Shown: positions 26,168-35,091 of the stretch, piece after piece
How the letters are laid out: each line of letters starts with the position of its first letter
Numbering within the stretch: position 1 is the first letter of the stretch
Origin: Acholeplasma equifetale ATCC 29724
GTDB lineage: Bacteria > Bacillota_I > Bacilli_A > Acholeplasmatales > Acholeplasmataceae
DNA: 57,773 nt
Reading direction: 5' to 3'
Assembly (NCBI RefSeq): GCF_000687735.1
Contig: NZ_JHXL01000009.1
Span: forward strand, 1 to 57,773
Notes under the pieces: model-generated
Told to the model about the DNA's origin: nothing
Databases searched by the model: none
The model's input: the letters and a program-made list of their open reading frames with translations, nothing else
Made by a program: the position numbers and the translations under genes

Positions 26168-28777
26168 ATGTCAATGATGAAAAGATTTTTATCAATCATG
26201 TTATTATTTGCAAGTTTAATTTTATTGACTTCTAATAGTACATATGGTTTAACTGTGACAAACGAAGTTGACAGTGAAGGACGAGAATTTAGAGCGGTTT
26301 GGGTATCAACAGTTACATCAGATATGCCGTATCGACCTAATGAAACAAGTTTTAAAAATCATATGAATGGTGTTTTTGCAGCGGTAGAATATTATAAATA
26401 TAACGCAATCATTTTTCAAGTAAGACCTCATAATAATGCAAACTACAAATCTGAGATTAATCCGAAATCAGTTTATTTTGAAAATATTAATTTTGATGTT
26501 TTTGATCCATTTGAATGGGTAATTGAGGAAGCTCATAAACGTGGTATTGAAGTTCATGCATGGTTAAACCCATATCGTGTACAAGATAATCAGATTATTG
26601 GTTCATATCCACTCGAAAATCCTGCAAGTGATAGCAGTAACATACTTAGTTATGATGGTAAAAAAATATTAAATCCAGGATTACCAAATGTTAGAGAGCA
26701 TATTTTTGCAACAGTTGAAGAAATTTTATTAAATTATGATGTTGATGCTATTCATTTTGATGATTACTTTTATATTAATTTAGGTGCAAATGGTTCAATT
26801 TCAGGTACACCAAATATTTTATCTGAACTTGATCAAGCAACATTTATTCAATATGGAGCTGGATTTGATACTTCAAGTGCAGCAAGCAAAGCTAATTGGC
26901 GAAGAAAACAAGTCAATTTAATGGTAGAAGGCGTTCATAACGTAATTACAAACTATAACCAATCGAATGGTAAAAATGTTCAATTTGGTATTGCACCAAC
27001 GGGTATATACAAAAATGGTAATGGTACAGTGACTTACGATACTAACGGTAACCCAATTACAACAGGTTCCCAAACTAGTGGACAAGAACACTATAATTCT
27101 TATTTATTTTCGGATAGCCTTGAATGGATTAAAAATGAATGGATTGACTATATATTACCTCAAACATATTGGTCAACAAATCATAGTGTAGCATCGTATT
27201 ATAAAGTATTAAGTTGGTGGGATAAAGTTGTTAAGTATAAAAATGTCAACTTATATTCTGGAATAGGTGTATATTTTTCAGATGACAGTACGAATACATC
27301 AAGTTGGACTACAGATACTCAAGAATTTAATAATCAAATGACTTATTTAAGAAGTTTAGAAAATGTAAAAGGATTTAGTGTATTTAGTTATCAACATTTT
27401 AGAAAGGGTTATGTTAATTCATCAGATATTTCTGCACAACAAATTAATAATGCTAAACATCACTGGAATGAATATGCGATATTGCCTGAAATAAAGACAA
27501 TGAACCCTATCATTCCTGATGCTGTTAAATTTATTAATCATGAAAATGGTATATTAACATTTGATGCTGTCGATAATGCTAAATTTTATTATATTTATCG
27601 TTCAACAACTGATCTTACATACAATCCATCAGAAATTATTGGTGTTGTTGGTGGTAATCAAGAAACATTTACATATCAAACGGGTGATTTAAGTAATTCT
27701 TATGTATACGGTGTTAGAGCATTATCTCATACAAACCATTTAGGTAGTCATGAATCTGATGATCTAGTTGAAGTTTTAGAAGGTGCATCTATAAGAAATG
27801 GCGATGAAACAACTCAACAAGGATTAAGATTCTATGCTCAAGTTAAAGACACGAATTTAGTTGAAGAACATGGATTTTATGTTGTATATGGAAATGCAAC
27901 TAAATATCAACTACAACAAGCTATTAAAAATCCAGTAAATAATAAAATTATTTTAAATAATAAAGAAGTATTTAAGTCAACTGTTAATGGTTTAGATGAA
28001 AATAATATGTATAGTGTTGTCTTAATTAATATTCCAAATATTGGTTATGTAGATAAAATTACAGTATTTGCATATTATAAACACAATGGTTATGAAATCA
28101 TTTCATCAACTAAAACAACAAGATCAATTGCTCATGTTGCCTTAAACATGGCCAGATTAAATGAATCAAACAATGCTTCAAATGCCATCTTAAACTATGT
28201 AAAAAACAATTATCATATTATTCAAGCAACACCAGATGGTTATTCAATCACGGGTAGTATTTATGAATTGAATCGATTAAATTTAAAAGAAGAGTTCATT
28301 AGTGATTGGAATCAAAAGTTTGGTAGTGGATTAACAAATAATATGACTGTATCAGAATTCCATACTCATATGAAAACGGGTTTAAGTGGTGCTGATAATC
28401 AAAACTACGATATTTCCAACGCTAATATTTATAAATTCTTTAATGACTCAAATTATCATGATAAATGGATTTGGTTAGTTAATTTATTAGATGAAATTGA
28501 TACTACAACACATACGAGACGACAAGCAAAAGCTATTAAAGGTGATGGTAGAGTATTCGATTCATCGACAAATCAATATTTACAAACTTGGAATGTCATT
28601 CATATATCAAGTAGTTTGTATAATTTCTTTAATGCTACACATGAAGTTCAAAATTATACTGCAATTAATTTTTTAAATTCCAATCCTCAAAGCAAAACAT
28701 TTTATGAAAAAGTAGCAATCCACAATCAATCGATTTATACAAAAAATATTGATGAACATATAATTCAATTAAAATAA
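26168..28777 (+). CDS. Secreted GHL10 (DUF187) glycosidase-like protein with GASIR domain
   Basis: About 869 residues. A signal peptide ends near STYG. Residues roughly 38-410 match glycosyl hydrolase-like 10: REFRAVWVSTV, IIFQVRPHNNA, GIEVHAWLNPYR and DAIHFDDYFY with an Asp pair. A fibronectin-like region follows, and the last 330 residues repeat the domain of the 22969 protein (GASIRNGD, QGLRFYAQV, NNMYSVVLINIPNIGY). The ATG at 26162 abuts its Shine-Dalgarno site, so ATG 26168 is preferred. It begins right after the kinase-peptidase stop, which suggests translational linkage. Substrate unknown. Confidence 0.82.
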   Translation: MSMMKRFLSIMLLFASLILLTSNSTYGLTVTNEVDSEGREFRAVWVSTVTSDMPYRPNETSFKNHMNGVFAAVEYYKYNAIIFQVRPHNNANYKSEINPKSVYFENINFDVFDPFEWVIEEAHKRGIEVHAWLNPYRVQDNQIIGSYPLENPASDSSNILSYDGKKILNPGLPNVREHIFATVEEILLNYDVDAIHFDDYFYINLGANGSISGTPNILSELDQATFIQYGAGFDTSSAASKANWRRKQVNLMVEGVHNVITNYNQSNGKNVQFGIAPTGIYKNGNGTVTYDTNGNPITTGSQTSGQEHYNSYLFSDSLEWIKNEWIDYILPQTYWSTNHSVASYYKVLSWWDKVVKYKNVNLYSGIGVYFSDDSTNTSSWTTDTQEFNNQMTYLRSLENVKGFSVFSYQHFRKGYVNSSDISAQQINNAKHHWNEYAILPEIKTMNPIIPDAVKFINHENGILTFDAVDNAKFYYIYRSTTDLTYNPSEIIGVVGGNQETFTYQTGDLSNSYVYGVRALSHTNHLGSHESDDLVEVLEGASIRNGDETTQQGLRFYAQVKDTNLVEEHGFYVVYGNATKYQLQQAIKNPVNNKIILNNKEVFKSTVNGLDENNMYSVVLINIPNIGYVDKITVFAYYKHNGYEIISSTKTTRSIAHVALNMARLNESNNASNAILNYVKNNYHIIQATPDGYSITGSIYELNRLNLKEEFISDWNQKFGSGLTNNMTVSEFHTHMKTGLSGADNQNYDISNANIYKFFNDSNYHDKWIWLVNLLDEIDTTTHTRRQAKAIKGDGRVFDSSTNQYLQTWNVIHISSSLYNFFNATHEVQNYTAINFLNSNPQSKTFYEKVAIHNQSIYTKNIDEHIIQLK

Positions 28778-28784
28778 AAAAAGT

Positions 28785-28832
28785 AAAACACCTCTTAAAA
28801 ATCTATTATTAAATAGAAAGAGGTGTTTTTTT
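28785..28832 (+). terminator. Terminator overlapping the comEA Shine-Dalgarno site
   Basis: A perfect 12-bp stem AAAACACCTCTT/AAGAGGTGTTTT (28785-28796 with 28818-28829) followed by seven T (28826-28832). The AGAGGTG in the 3' arm is also the only Shine-Dalgarno site of comEA, whose ATG follows the T run directly. Confidence 0.85.
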
Positions 28833-29327
28833 ATGAAGTATCAAGTATTAAAGATTTCGTTTATTCTTTTTATACTTTTATGTATATATTTTTTTCCAAG
28901 ACAACAAAATAAAAATTATTATGAATTAGACCAAGAAATTATAAGTGTTAAAATAGATGGTGCTGTTTTAAATCCTGGAATTTATCAAGTGAATAAAAGT
29001 GACCGATTAGGCTATTTAATACATCTTGCAGGAGGATTAAGAGAAGATGCTGATATTAGTTCAATTTCTTTTAATCAATATCTTACAAATAGTGAATATT
29101 ATATAGAGTATATAAAATTTGAAAAAATAGAACCAATTATAAAATATGATTTGAATTCAATTAACTATGATACGCTTCTAACAATTCCATATATTACAGA
29201 ATCAAGAGCATTAAACATTTTATTATATCGACAAGAAAAAAAGTTTGATAGTATTGATGAACTATTAAATGTAAAAGGTATTGGAGAGAAGACATTTGAA
29301 AAGATTAAAGGATATTTTAAAGTTTAG
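28833..29327 (+). CDS. comEA: Competence protein ComEA-like, DNA receptor
   Basis: A 164-residue membrane-anchored DNA-binding protein. One N-terminal helix (7-22) is followed by an SLBB-like region (VKIDGAVLNPGIYQV) and a helix-hairpin-helix at the C-terminus (LLTIPYITESRALNIL, LLNVKGIGEKTFEKI). It would bind incoming double-stranded DNA on the outer face and pass it to ComEC. The frame overlaps comEC. Its ribosome site lies inside the preceding terminator hairpin. Confidence 0.88.
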   Translation: MKYQVLKISFILFILLCIYFFPRQQNKNYYELDQEIISVKIDGAVLNPGIYQVNKSDRLGYLIHLAGGLREDADISSISFNQYLTNSEYYIEYIKFEKIEPIIKYDLNSINYDTLLTIPYITESRALNILLYRQEKKFDSIDELLNVKGIGEKTFEKIKGYFKV

Positions 29328-31278
29328 TCGTTGGCATATTGTTGCATATTTATTTATTCTATATTTACTTTCATTAAATCATATTATATTTATTGTTCCA
29401 TGCATTGTAAGTTTTTGTAAGTTGAAAACAAAAATATCTAAAAGACTACTTTTAGGTATTTTATTTTTATTTACAATCCATTTTATTTATCAAAATTTTC
29501 CGAATAAAGAAATTCAAGGATTGTCTATAGTCGTTGAAAAAGATGATTTAAAATCTAAATATATTATTCAAAGAGGACTTAAAAAGTATGAATTATATAC
29601 AAATGTTGTTCTTAATAGTGGGGATATAATTTATATATCTGAAAAAGTTATTTCATATGACAATCCAACAATACCCTTAGGTTTTAATTATAAAACTTAT
29701 CAAAAAAGTCAAGGTGTCTTCGGAAAGATTTATACTTCTAATATAAATATAAAATATCAATCCAAATTATTTAAACTAAAAGATTTAAATTTTATATGGT
29801 TTAAATTTTTTAAAGATCAAAATCTATTTGAAGTGGGAAGTCTATCATATTTGTTTTCACTGTCAAGTATTCATTTAAATTTTTATATAATACTCATTCG
29901 AAAAGTGTTAATTCATTTTGACTTCAATGAAGAATTGAAAGACCTAATCATTTGTATATTGATGATTATTGCCTATATGATTGGATTAAGTTTTATTGTA
30001 TACATTTATTTTCTAAATTATTTTTTATCATTTATTAATAAAAGATTTGATTTCGAGTGGAAGAATTTAGACATAAAATCACTAACATTGATTTTACTTT
30101 TTATAAGACACCCATATGTTATGTATCATTTAGGAACAATTCTTTACTTATTGATAAGTTTTTTTAGTGTACTCATGGATAAAGAATATAAAAAATATTT
30201 TTATATTATTTTTATTTTTTTAATAATACCTTTTTTAGCTTATTTTAATGGGAAAATATATCCGATTGAATTTTTGATTATTAGTATGTTCACATCGATT
30301 TTAAGGTATATACTCATTCCAATCATTACTTTAACAAGTTTATTTAAAAGTGAATTTTTACTTAATCAATTTGGTTCATTTTTTTATGATATATATATTA
30401 AAATACCAACTAAATTATTAGGTTTTTATTTTCCAAAACTTAATATTATATGGTTTACTTTTTATATTTTATTTATAATTTATGTTCTAGTAAGTAAAAA
30501 TAAAAAGAGTTTATTTAAACGCAGTTTAAGTTTTTTATTTATTTTTATAATGTTTATTGGATATACATTGATACCGAAAAGCGATAAAGTTATTTTTTTA
30601 GATGTTGGTCAAGGTGATGGTGCTGTCATATTTAAAAATGAAAAAGTAATTGTTGTTGATGCATATCAAAATGTGAAATCATATTTAATGAGCAAATATA
30701 TTTATGATATTGATTATCTCATTTTAACGCATAGTGATTATGATCATATTAAAGAAGCATATGATTTAATAGACTCATTTAACATTCATCTAATATTTTT
30801 AAGTTATTATGATAATTATGCGATAAAACATGATTGTATACAATATATTTATGAAGATTATTTACCATATATTGATGAGATTCATTTGGAATTTTTAGGA
30901 CCACTTAGAAAATATGATAAGAAAAATAACAATTCAATTGTTTTTAAGATTAATGTAAACAATGAGTATTTTTTATTTACAGGTGATATTGAAAAAGAAG
31001 CAGAACGAGATTTAGTTTATAAATACCAAAATTATTTAAAAAGTGATATTTTAAAGTCGCCACATCATGGTTCAGATACATCTAGTTCTATAGAATTTAT
31101 CTCGTATGTATCACCAAGTTATGTAGTTATTAGTGTTGGAAGAAAAAACCAACATAATTTACCAAGTCAAAAAGTGGTTGATATTTATAAAGTATCAGGA
31201 ATTAAAATTTATTTAACAAGTAATGATGGAAGTATTGAATTTCAGGATAACAAAATTATGACCTTTCCACCTAGATAA
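29296..31278 (+). CDS. comEC: DNA uptake channel ComEC/Rec2
   Basis: A 660-residue membrane protein that carries single-stranded DNA across the membrane. Two N-terminal helices, an OB-like outer region, a multi-helix competence domain (about 170-420) and a C-terminal metallo-beta-lactamase domain with LDVGQGDGAVI, LTHSDYDH (HxDxDH), LFTGDIE and SPHHGSDTSSS. The frame is open from TTG 29281. TTG 29296 has GGAGA eight bases upstream and is preferred. It overlaps the comEA end by about 32 bases. Confidence 0.92.
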   Translation: MKRLKDILKFSRWHIVAYLFILYLLSLNHIIFIVPCIVSFCKLKTKISKRLLLGILFLFTIHFIYQNFPNKEIQGLSIVVEKDDLKSKYIIQRGLKKYELYTNVVLNSGDIIYISEKVISYDNPTIPLGFNYKTYQKSQGVFGKIYTSNINIKYQSKLFKLKDLNFIWFKFFKDQNLFEVGSLSYLFSLSSIHLNFYIILIRKVLIHFDFNEELKDLIICILMIIAYMIGLSFIVYIYFLNYFLSFINKRFDFEWKNLDIKSLTLILLFIRHPYVMYHLGTILYLLISFFSVLMDKEYKKYFYIIFIFLIIPFLAYFNGKIYPIEFLIISMFTSILRYILIPIITLTSLFKSEFLLNQFGSFFYDIYIKIPTKLLGFYFPKLNIIWFTFYILFIIYVLVSKNKKSLFKRSLSFLFIFIMFIGYTLIPKSDKVIFLDVGQGDGAVIFKNEKVIVVDAYQNVKSYLMSKYIYDIDYLILTHSDYDHIKEAYDLIDSFNIHLIFLSYYDNYAIKHDCIQYIYEDYLPYIDEIHLEFLGPLRKYDKKNNNSIVFKINVNNEYFLFTGDIEKEAERDLVYKYQNYLKSDILKSPHHGSDTSSSIEFISYVSPSYVVISVGRKNQHNLPSQKVVDIYKVSGIKIYLTSNDGSIEFQDNKIMTFPPR

Positions 31279-31328
31279 GGTAGGTTTAAATTATGAACTT
31301 TGATATAATAGAATAAAGGATGATTGTC

Positions 31329-32273
31329 ATGGAAAAAGTTTATTTACTTTTAGGGGAAAGTTCCTATTTAATTAAAGAAAGAATTGAAAAAATCAAAGAA
31401 GAATTTGGAAGAGATGAGTTAAATATCAATAAATTTGATGCTGAGGAAACACATTTAAATGATATTTTACTCGAACTACAAACATTGAGTTTTTTTAGTG
31501 ATAAAAAATTAATCGTTGTTGAAAATGTTGAAGCATTTAATAAATATTCAGAACATGATTTAGAGTCTTTTATTCATTACATAAAAAATCCAAGTGATGA
31601 TATCGTACTTATTTTAACGCTTCATGATTTTCCTAAAAGCGTTCATCTAAAAGATGCTTTAGAAAAATATACATATATTGAAACAATTAAAGATTTAGAA
31701 GAGAATGCTTTGCCATTATATCTTTATAAAATTTTTAGTAAAGACGGATATCAAATTGATAGTAAAACATTAAAAGCATTGATAGAGCGTGTTGGTGTTG
31801 ATTTATTCTTATTAAATCAAGAAATTGAAAAACTAAAAACATATAAGTTACATGAAAAACGCATAACTATTGATGATATTTATCAACTTGTACCGCGAAC
31901 ACTTGAAGATAATATTTTTGTCTTTATGAAGGCATTTTTAAAAGAAGACACTAAAATGTATCTATCAATTTATGATGATTTAATTCAATCCAAAATACCT
32001 GTATTAACGATAATGAATCAACTATATAGTAATTTGAGTTTAATTCTTCAAATTCAATATTTAATTGAAGATGGGCATAAACAAGAAAGTATTCAAAACT
32101 TTTTAGGTTTATCAAGTGGCAGAACATATTATTTAATGAAAGATGCAAAAGAACAAAACAAAAAACAAATAGAAAGGATCATCAAAGACTTAGCAATCCT
32201 AGATTATGAAATCAAAACAGGTCAAAAAGAAGATAAATTAGGATTTGAGTTATTGTTGATGAAACGTGTATGA
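31329..32273 (+). CDS. holA: DNA polymerase III delta subunit
   Basis: Clamp-loader subunit that opens the sliding clamp. It has 314 residues with VYLLLGESSYLIKERIEKI, LQTLSFFSDKKLIVVEN and FVFMKAFLKEDTKM in the three-domain HolA pattern. The ATG at 31320 touches AAAGG, so ATG 31329, nine bases after it, is chosen. A TATAAT at 31304-31309 may be its own -10. It ends in an ATGA overlap with the exonuclease gene. Confidence 0.92.
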   Translation: MEKVYLLLGESSYLIKERIEKIKEEFGRDELNINKFDAEETHLNDILLELQTLSFFSDKKLIVVENVEAFNKYSEHDLESFIHYIKNPSDDIVLILTLHDFPKSVHLKDALEKYTYIETIKDLEENALPLYLYKIFSKDGYQIDSKTLKALIERVGVDLFLLNQEIEKLKTYKLHEKRITIDDIYQLVPRTLEDNIFVFMKAFLKEDTKMYLSIYDDLIQSKIPVLTIMNQLYSNLSLILQIQYLIEDGHKQESIQNFLGLSSGRTYYLMKDAKEQNKKQIERIIKDLAILDYEIKTGQKEDKLGFELLLMKRV

Positions 32274-32950
32274 AAAGTTTAAATTATAAAAAAATATTTG
32301 TCTTTGATTTTGAAACAACAGGATTATCACCAATTAAAAATAAAGTGATTGAAGTTGGTGGTGTATTATTAGAGAAAAAAGATCAAGGGTATATAGTAAC
32401 TAAAACGATGAATTATTTAGTTAACCCTAATGAACCCCTTGATCCTTTTATTACGAAATTAACAGGAATCACTAATGAAATGTTAATGATGGATGGAATT
32501 GATGAATCTGTATTATTTCATGAACTACATAATATCATTGATGATGATACTCTATTAGTAGCATACAACTTAGCATTTGATATTGGATTTTTAATTGCAC
32601 TATATCAAAGACATTTAAGTAGAACATATATCATTAAAAATGATATTTTAGATTGTATGGCAGTTTATAAAGATCGTTATCCATATCCGCATAAATTGTC
32701 AAATGCAGTTGAGCATTTTAATTTGAATCATGGAAATGCTCATAGAGCAAGTGATGATGCTTTAGTAACATTCAAAGTTTTAGAATGTTTAGATGAAGAG
32801 AAGAGTAATCTAGATTTATATGTCAATGTTTTAGGTTACAATCCTAAATATCGCCCACCAGATACATCTTTTTTCAAAAAAGCAATCACATTAGTACCAC
32901 AAGGAATGAATGGAAATAGAGAAATTGAACGCATTCGCTCATTAGAGTAA
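32270..32950 (+). CDS. DnaQ-like 3'-5' exonuclease
   Basis: A 226-residue DEDDh exonuclease. ExoI is FDFETTGLSP, ExoII YNLAFDIGFL and ExoIII HRASDDALVTFK. It resembles the polymerase III epsilon proofreading domain. An extra 40-residue tail follows. As PolC usually has its own exonuclease, this protein may act with another polymerase or in RNA/DNA trimming. It overlaps holA by four bases. Confidence 0.85.
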   Translation: MKSLNYKKIFVFDFETTGLSPIKNKVIEVGGVLLEKKDQGYIVTKTMNYLVNPNEPLDPFITKLTGITNEMLMMDGIDESVLFHELHNIIDDDTLLVAYNLAFDIGFLIALYQRHLSRTYIIKNDILDCMAVYKDRYPYPHKLSNAVEHFNLNHGNAHRASDDALVTFKVLECLDEEKSNLDLYVNVLGYNPKYRPPDTSFFKKAITLVPQGMNGNREIERIRSLE

Positions 32951-32975
32951 AAAAAAACACCTTATTAAGGGTGTT
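32951..32975 (-). terminator. Terminator of rpsT
   Basis: On the minus strand AACACC/GGTGTT (32956-32961 with 32970-32975) is followed by seven or more T. On the plus strand no T run follows, so it mainly ends rpsT. Confidence 0.8.
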
Positions 32976-32977
32976 CA

Positions 32978-33238
32978 TTATAAGGAGTTCACTAAACTTG
33001 CAAGCGCTGACTTATGTCTAGCTACAAAATTCTTGTGGAAAATACCTTTAGCTTGTCCTTTATCTAACTTCTTATATGCTAATGATAATGCTGATAATGC
33101 TTTTTCTTTATTGTTTTCTTTAACAGCTACTTCAACAGCTTTATGAGCAGTTTTGTAAGAAGATTTGAATGATGCATTTCTTAATTGACGTTTTTTGTTA
33201 GTAATGTTACGTTTGATTTGGGATTTAATGTTAGCCAC
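32978..33238 (-). CDS. rpsT: 30S ribosomal protein S20
   Basis: An 86-residue, lysine-rich protein that binds 16S rRNA. It starts ANIKSQIKRN after the initiator and contains NASFKSSYKTAHKAV and KGIFHKNFVARHKSAL. The start is GTG at 33238: AGGAGGTGA lies 6 bases upstream and the family N-terminus is (M)ANIKSQ. A second GTG three codons earlier overlaps the Shine-Dalgarno and is rejected. It is divergent from pgsA and convergent with the exonuclease gene. Confidence 0.96.
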   Translation of the reverse strand: MANIKSQIKRNITNKKRQLRNASFKSSYKTAHKAVEVAVKENNKEKALSALSLAYKKLDKGQAKGIFHKNFVARHKSALASLVNSL

Positions 33239-33342
33239 AAACTTCACCTCCTAGATAACAACATTCATTTTATCAAAAGAGCCGTTAAAATGCAATCACA
33301 AATCACGAAATATGATAAAATAAAGAACATGGAGAGTAAAAT

Positions 33343-33930
33343 ATGACAACTGCAAATAAAATCACATTATTTAGATTCATAATGATTCCAATTATGGTCA
33401 TCATTTTATATATCACACCATTAAAAAAAATCAATACAATATTTGATATGAGCCTTGCAACATTGTTGTTTGCAATACTATTTATCATTGCAAGTTTATC
33501 TGATTTTCTTGATGGATATATCGCTAGAAAATACAATCAAGTTACAACATTTGGAAAGTTTTTAGACCCAATTGCTGATAAGGTTTTAGTGTTTACAGCA
33601 CTATTCTATTTATTAATTTTAAGCCAGGATAGAGTACCGCTTTGGACAGTCGTAGTTATTATGACAAGAGAATTTATGGTTACTGCAATTCGCTTATTAG
33701 CTGTTGAGAAAAATGAAGTTATTGCAGCTTCTAAATGGGGTAAGTATAAAACAGCAACAACAATGGTTGCAATTATCATTATGTTGTTTAATGATTTTGG
33801 ATTGGCTCAAATCAATTCAAATTTAATTTGGATAGGTAATTCAATTTATTATCTAGCAGTATTTTTCACAGTATTCTCTGGATTAGATTATTTTATGAAA
33901 AATAAAAATGTTGTTCTTGAGAGTATATAA
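33343..33930 (+). CDS. pgsA: CDP-diacylglycerol-glycerol-3-phosphate 3-phosphatidyltransferase
   Basis: Makes phosphatidylglycerolphosphate, the first step to phosphatidylglycerol. A 195-residue membrane protein with the CDP-alcohol phosphotransferase motif DG-x2-AR-x8-G-x3-D-x3-D seen in LDGYIARK and FGKFLDPIADKV. TANKITLFRFIMIPIMV is typical of PgsA. TGGAGAG precedes the ATG. The pgsA-recA neighbourhood is common in Firmicutes. Confidence 0.93.
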   Translation: MTTANKITLFRFIMIPIMVIILYITPLKKINTIFDMSLATLLFAILFIIASLSDFLDGYIARKYNQVTTFGKFLDPIADKVLVFTALFYLLILSQDRVPLWTVVVIMTREFMVTAIRLLAVEKNEVIAASKWGKYKTATTMVAIIIMLFNDFGLAQINSNLIWIGNSIYYLAVFFTVFSGLDYFMKNKNVVLESI

Positions 33931-33983
33931 AAAAGTTTTTTTCATACAAATTTACTATTATATTATAGGAGGCAACAATTAAT

Positions 33984-34979
33984 ATGGATGATAAAAATAA
34001 ACAACAAGCCCTAGAAGTTGCATTAAAACAAATTGAAAAACAATTTGGTAAAGGATCAATAATGAAACTTGGCGATGAAGTTGATCATTCAATTTCTGTG
34101 ATTCCTACTGGGTCTATTGCACTTGATATTGCTTTAGGTATCGGTGGATATCCAAGAGGAAGAATTATTGAAATTTATGGTCCTGAATCAAGTGGTAAGA
34201 CAACGTTAACTTTACATGCAATGGCTAGTGCTCAAAAACAGGGTGGAACAGTCGCATTTATTGACGCTGAACACGCACTAGACCCGACATATGCAAAAGC
34301 ATTAGGTGTTGATTTAAATAATTTAATTCTTTCACAACCGGATACTGGTGAGCAAGCATTAGATATTGCAGAAGCTTTAATTAAAAGTGGAGCTATTGAT
34401 ATGATTGTTGTAGACTCGGTTGCAGCATTAGTTCCAGAAGCTGAAATTGCTGGTGACATGTCAGCTAATCATGTTGGTTTACAAGCTCGTATGATGAGCC
34501 AAGCTATGCGTAAATTATCAGGTGTAATTTCAAAATCTAATGTTGTAGCAATTTTCATTAACCAAATTCGTGAAAAAGTGGGTATCATGTTTGGTAACCC
34601 TGAAACTACACCAGGTGGTCGCGCACTTAAGTTCTTCTCATCAGTTCGTTTAGAAATTAGAAGATCTGAGCAATTAAAATCTGGATCAGATGTAACGGGT
34701 ATTCGTTCAGCAGTAAAAGTTGTTAAATCTAAAGTAGCACCACCATTAAAAGTAGCTAATATTGATATCTTGTATGGTACAGGTATATCAAGAAGTGGTG
34801 AAATTTTAGATATTGCAGTTGAATTAGGTTTTGTTAATAAGAGTGGTGCATGGTTTAATATTGGTGATGAAAAATTAGGTCAAGGTCGTGATAATGCACG
34901 TCAATACTTAGAGTCAAAGCCAGAATTACTTGATGAACTTGAACAAAAGATTTTAGATCATTACAAAATTAAACTGTAA
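33984..34979 (+). CDS. recA: Recombinase RecA
   Basis: Strand-exchange ATPase for homologous recombination. It has 331 residues, with Walker [10 protein letters not shown], the [10 protein letters not shown]-like [20 protein letters not shown], the L2 loop region [10 protein letters not shown] and [16 protein letters not shown]. The acidic C-terminal tail of longer RecA proteins is absent. AGGAGG lies 11 bases before the ATG. I see no LexA-type box upstream. Confidence 0.98.
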   Translation: MDDKNKQQALEVALKQIEKQFGKGSIMKLGDEVDHSISVIPTGSIALDIALGIGGYPRGRIIEIYGPESSGKTTLTLHAMASAQKQGGTVAFIDAEHALDPTYAKALGVDLNNLILSQPDTGEQALDIAEALIKSGAIDMIVVDSVAALVPEAEIAGDMSANHVGLQARMMSQAMRKLSGVISKSNVVAIFINQIREKVGIMFGNPETTPGGRALKFFSSVRLEIRRSEQLKSGSDVTGIRSAVKVVKSKVAPPLKVANIDILYGTGISRSGEILDIAVELGFVNKSGAWFNIGDEKLGQGRDNARQYLESKPELLDELEQKILDHYKIKL

Positions 34980-35005
34980 AAATTGTGTAATTCATTCGAA
35001 AATTG

Positions 35006-35039
35006 AAAAAAGGTATATATTTATATACCCTTTTTTTTT
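35006..35039 (+). terminator. Terminator after recA
   Basis: AAAAAGGTATATA pairs with TATATACCCTTTTT with one bulged base, followed by nine T. Confidence 0.82.
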
Positions 35040-35091
35040 ATTTCTACTATAATTGAATTAGAAGAACTGCATTGCATAGTCGAGGGATTAT

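Noticed and set aside
32951-32975. Terminator for the exonuclease gene (plus strand)
   Set aside because: No T run on the plus strand; it works only for rpsT.
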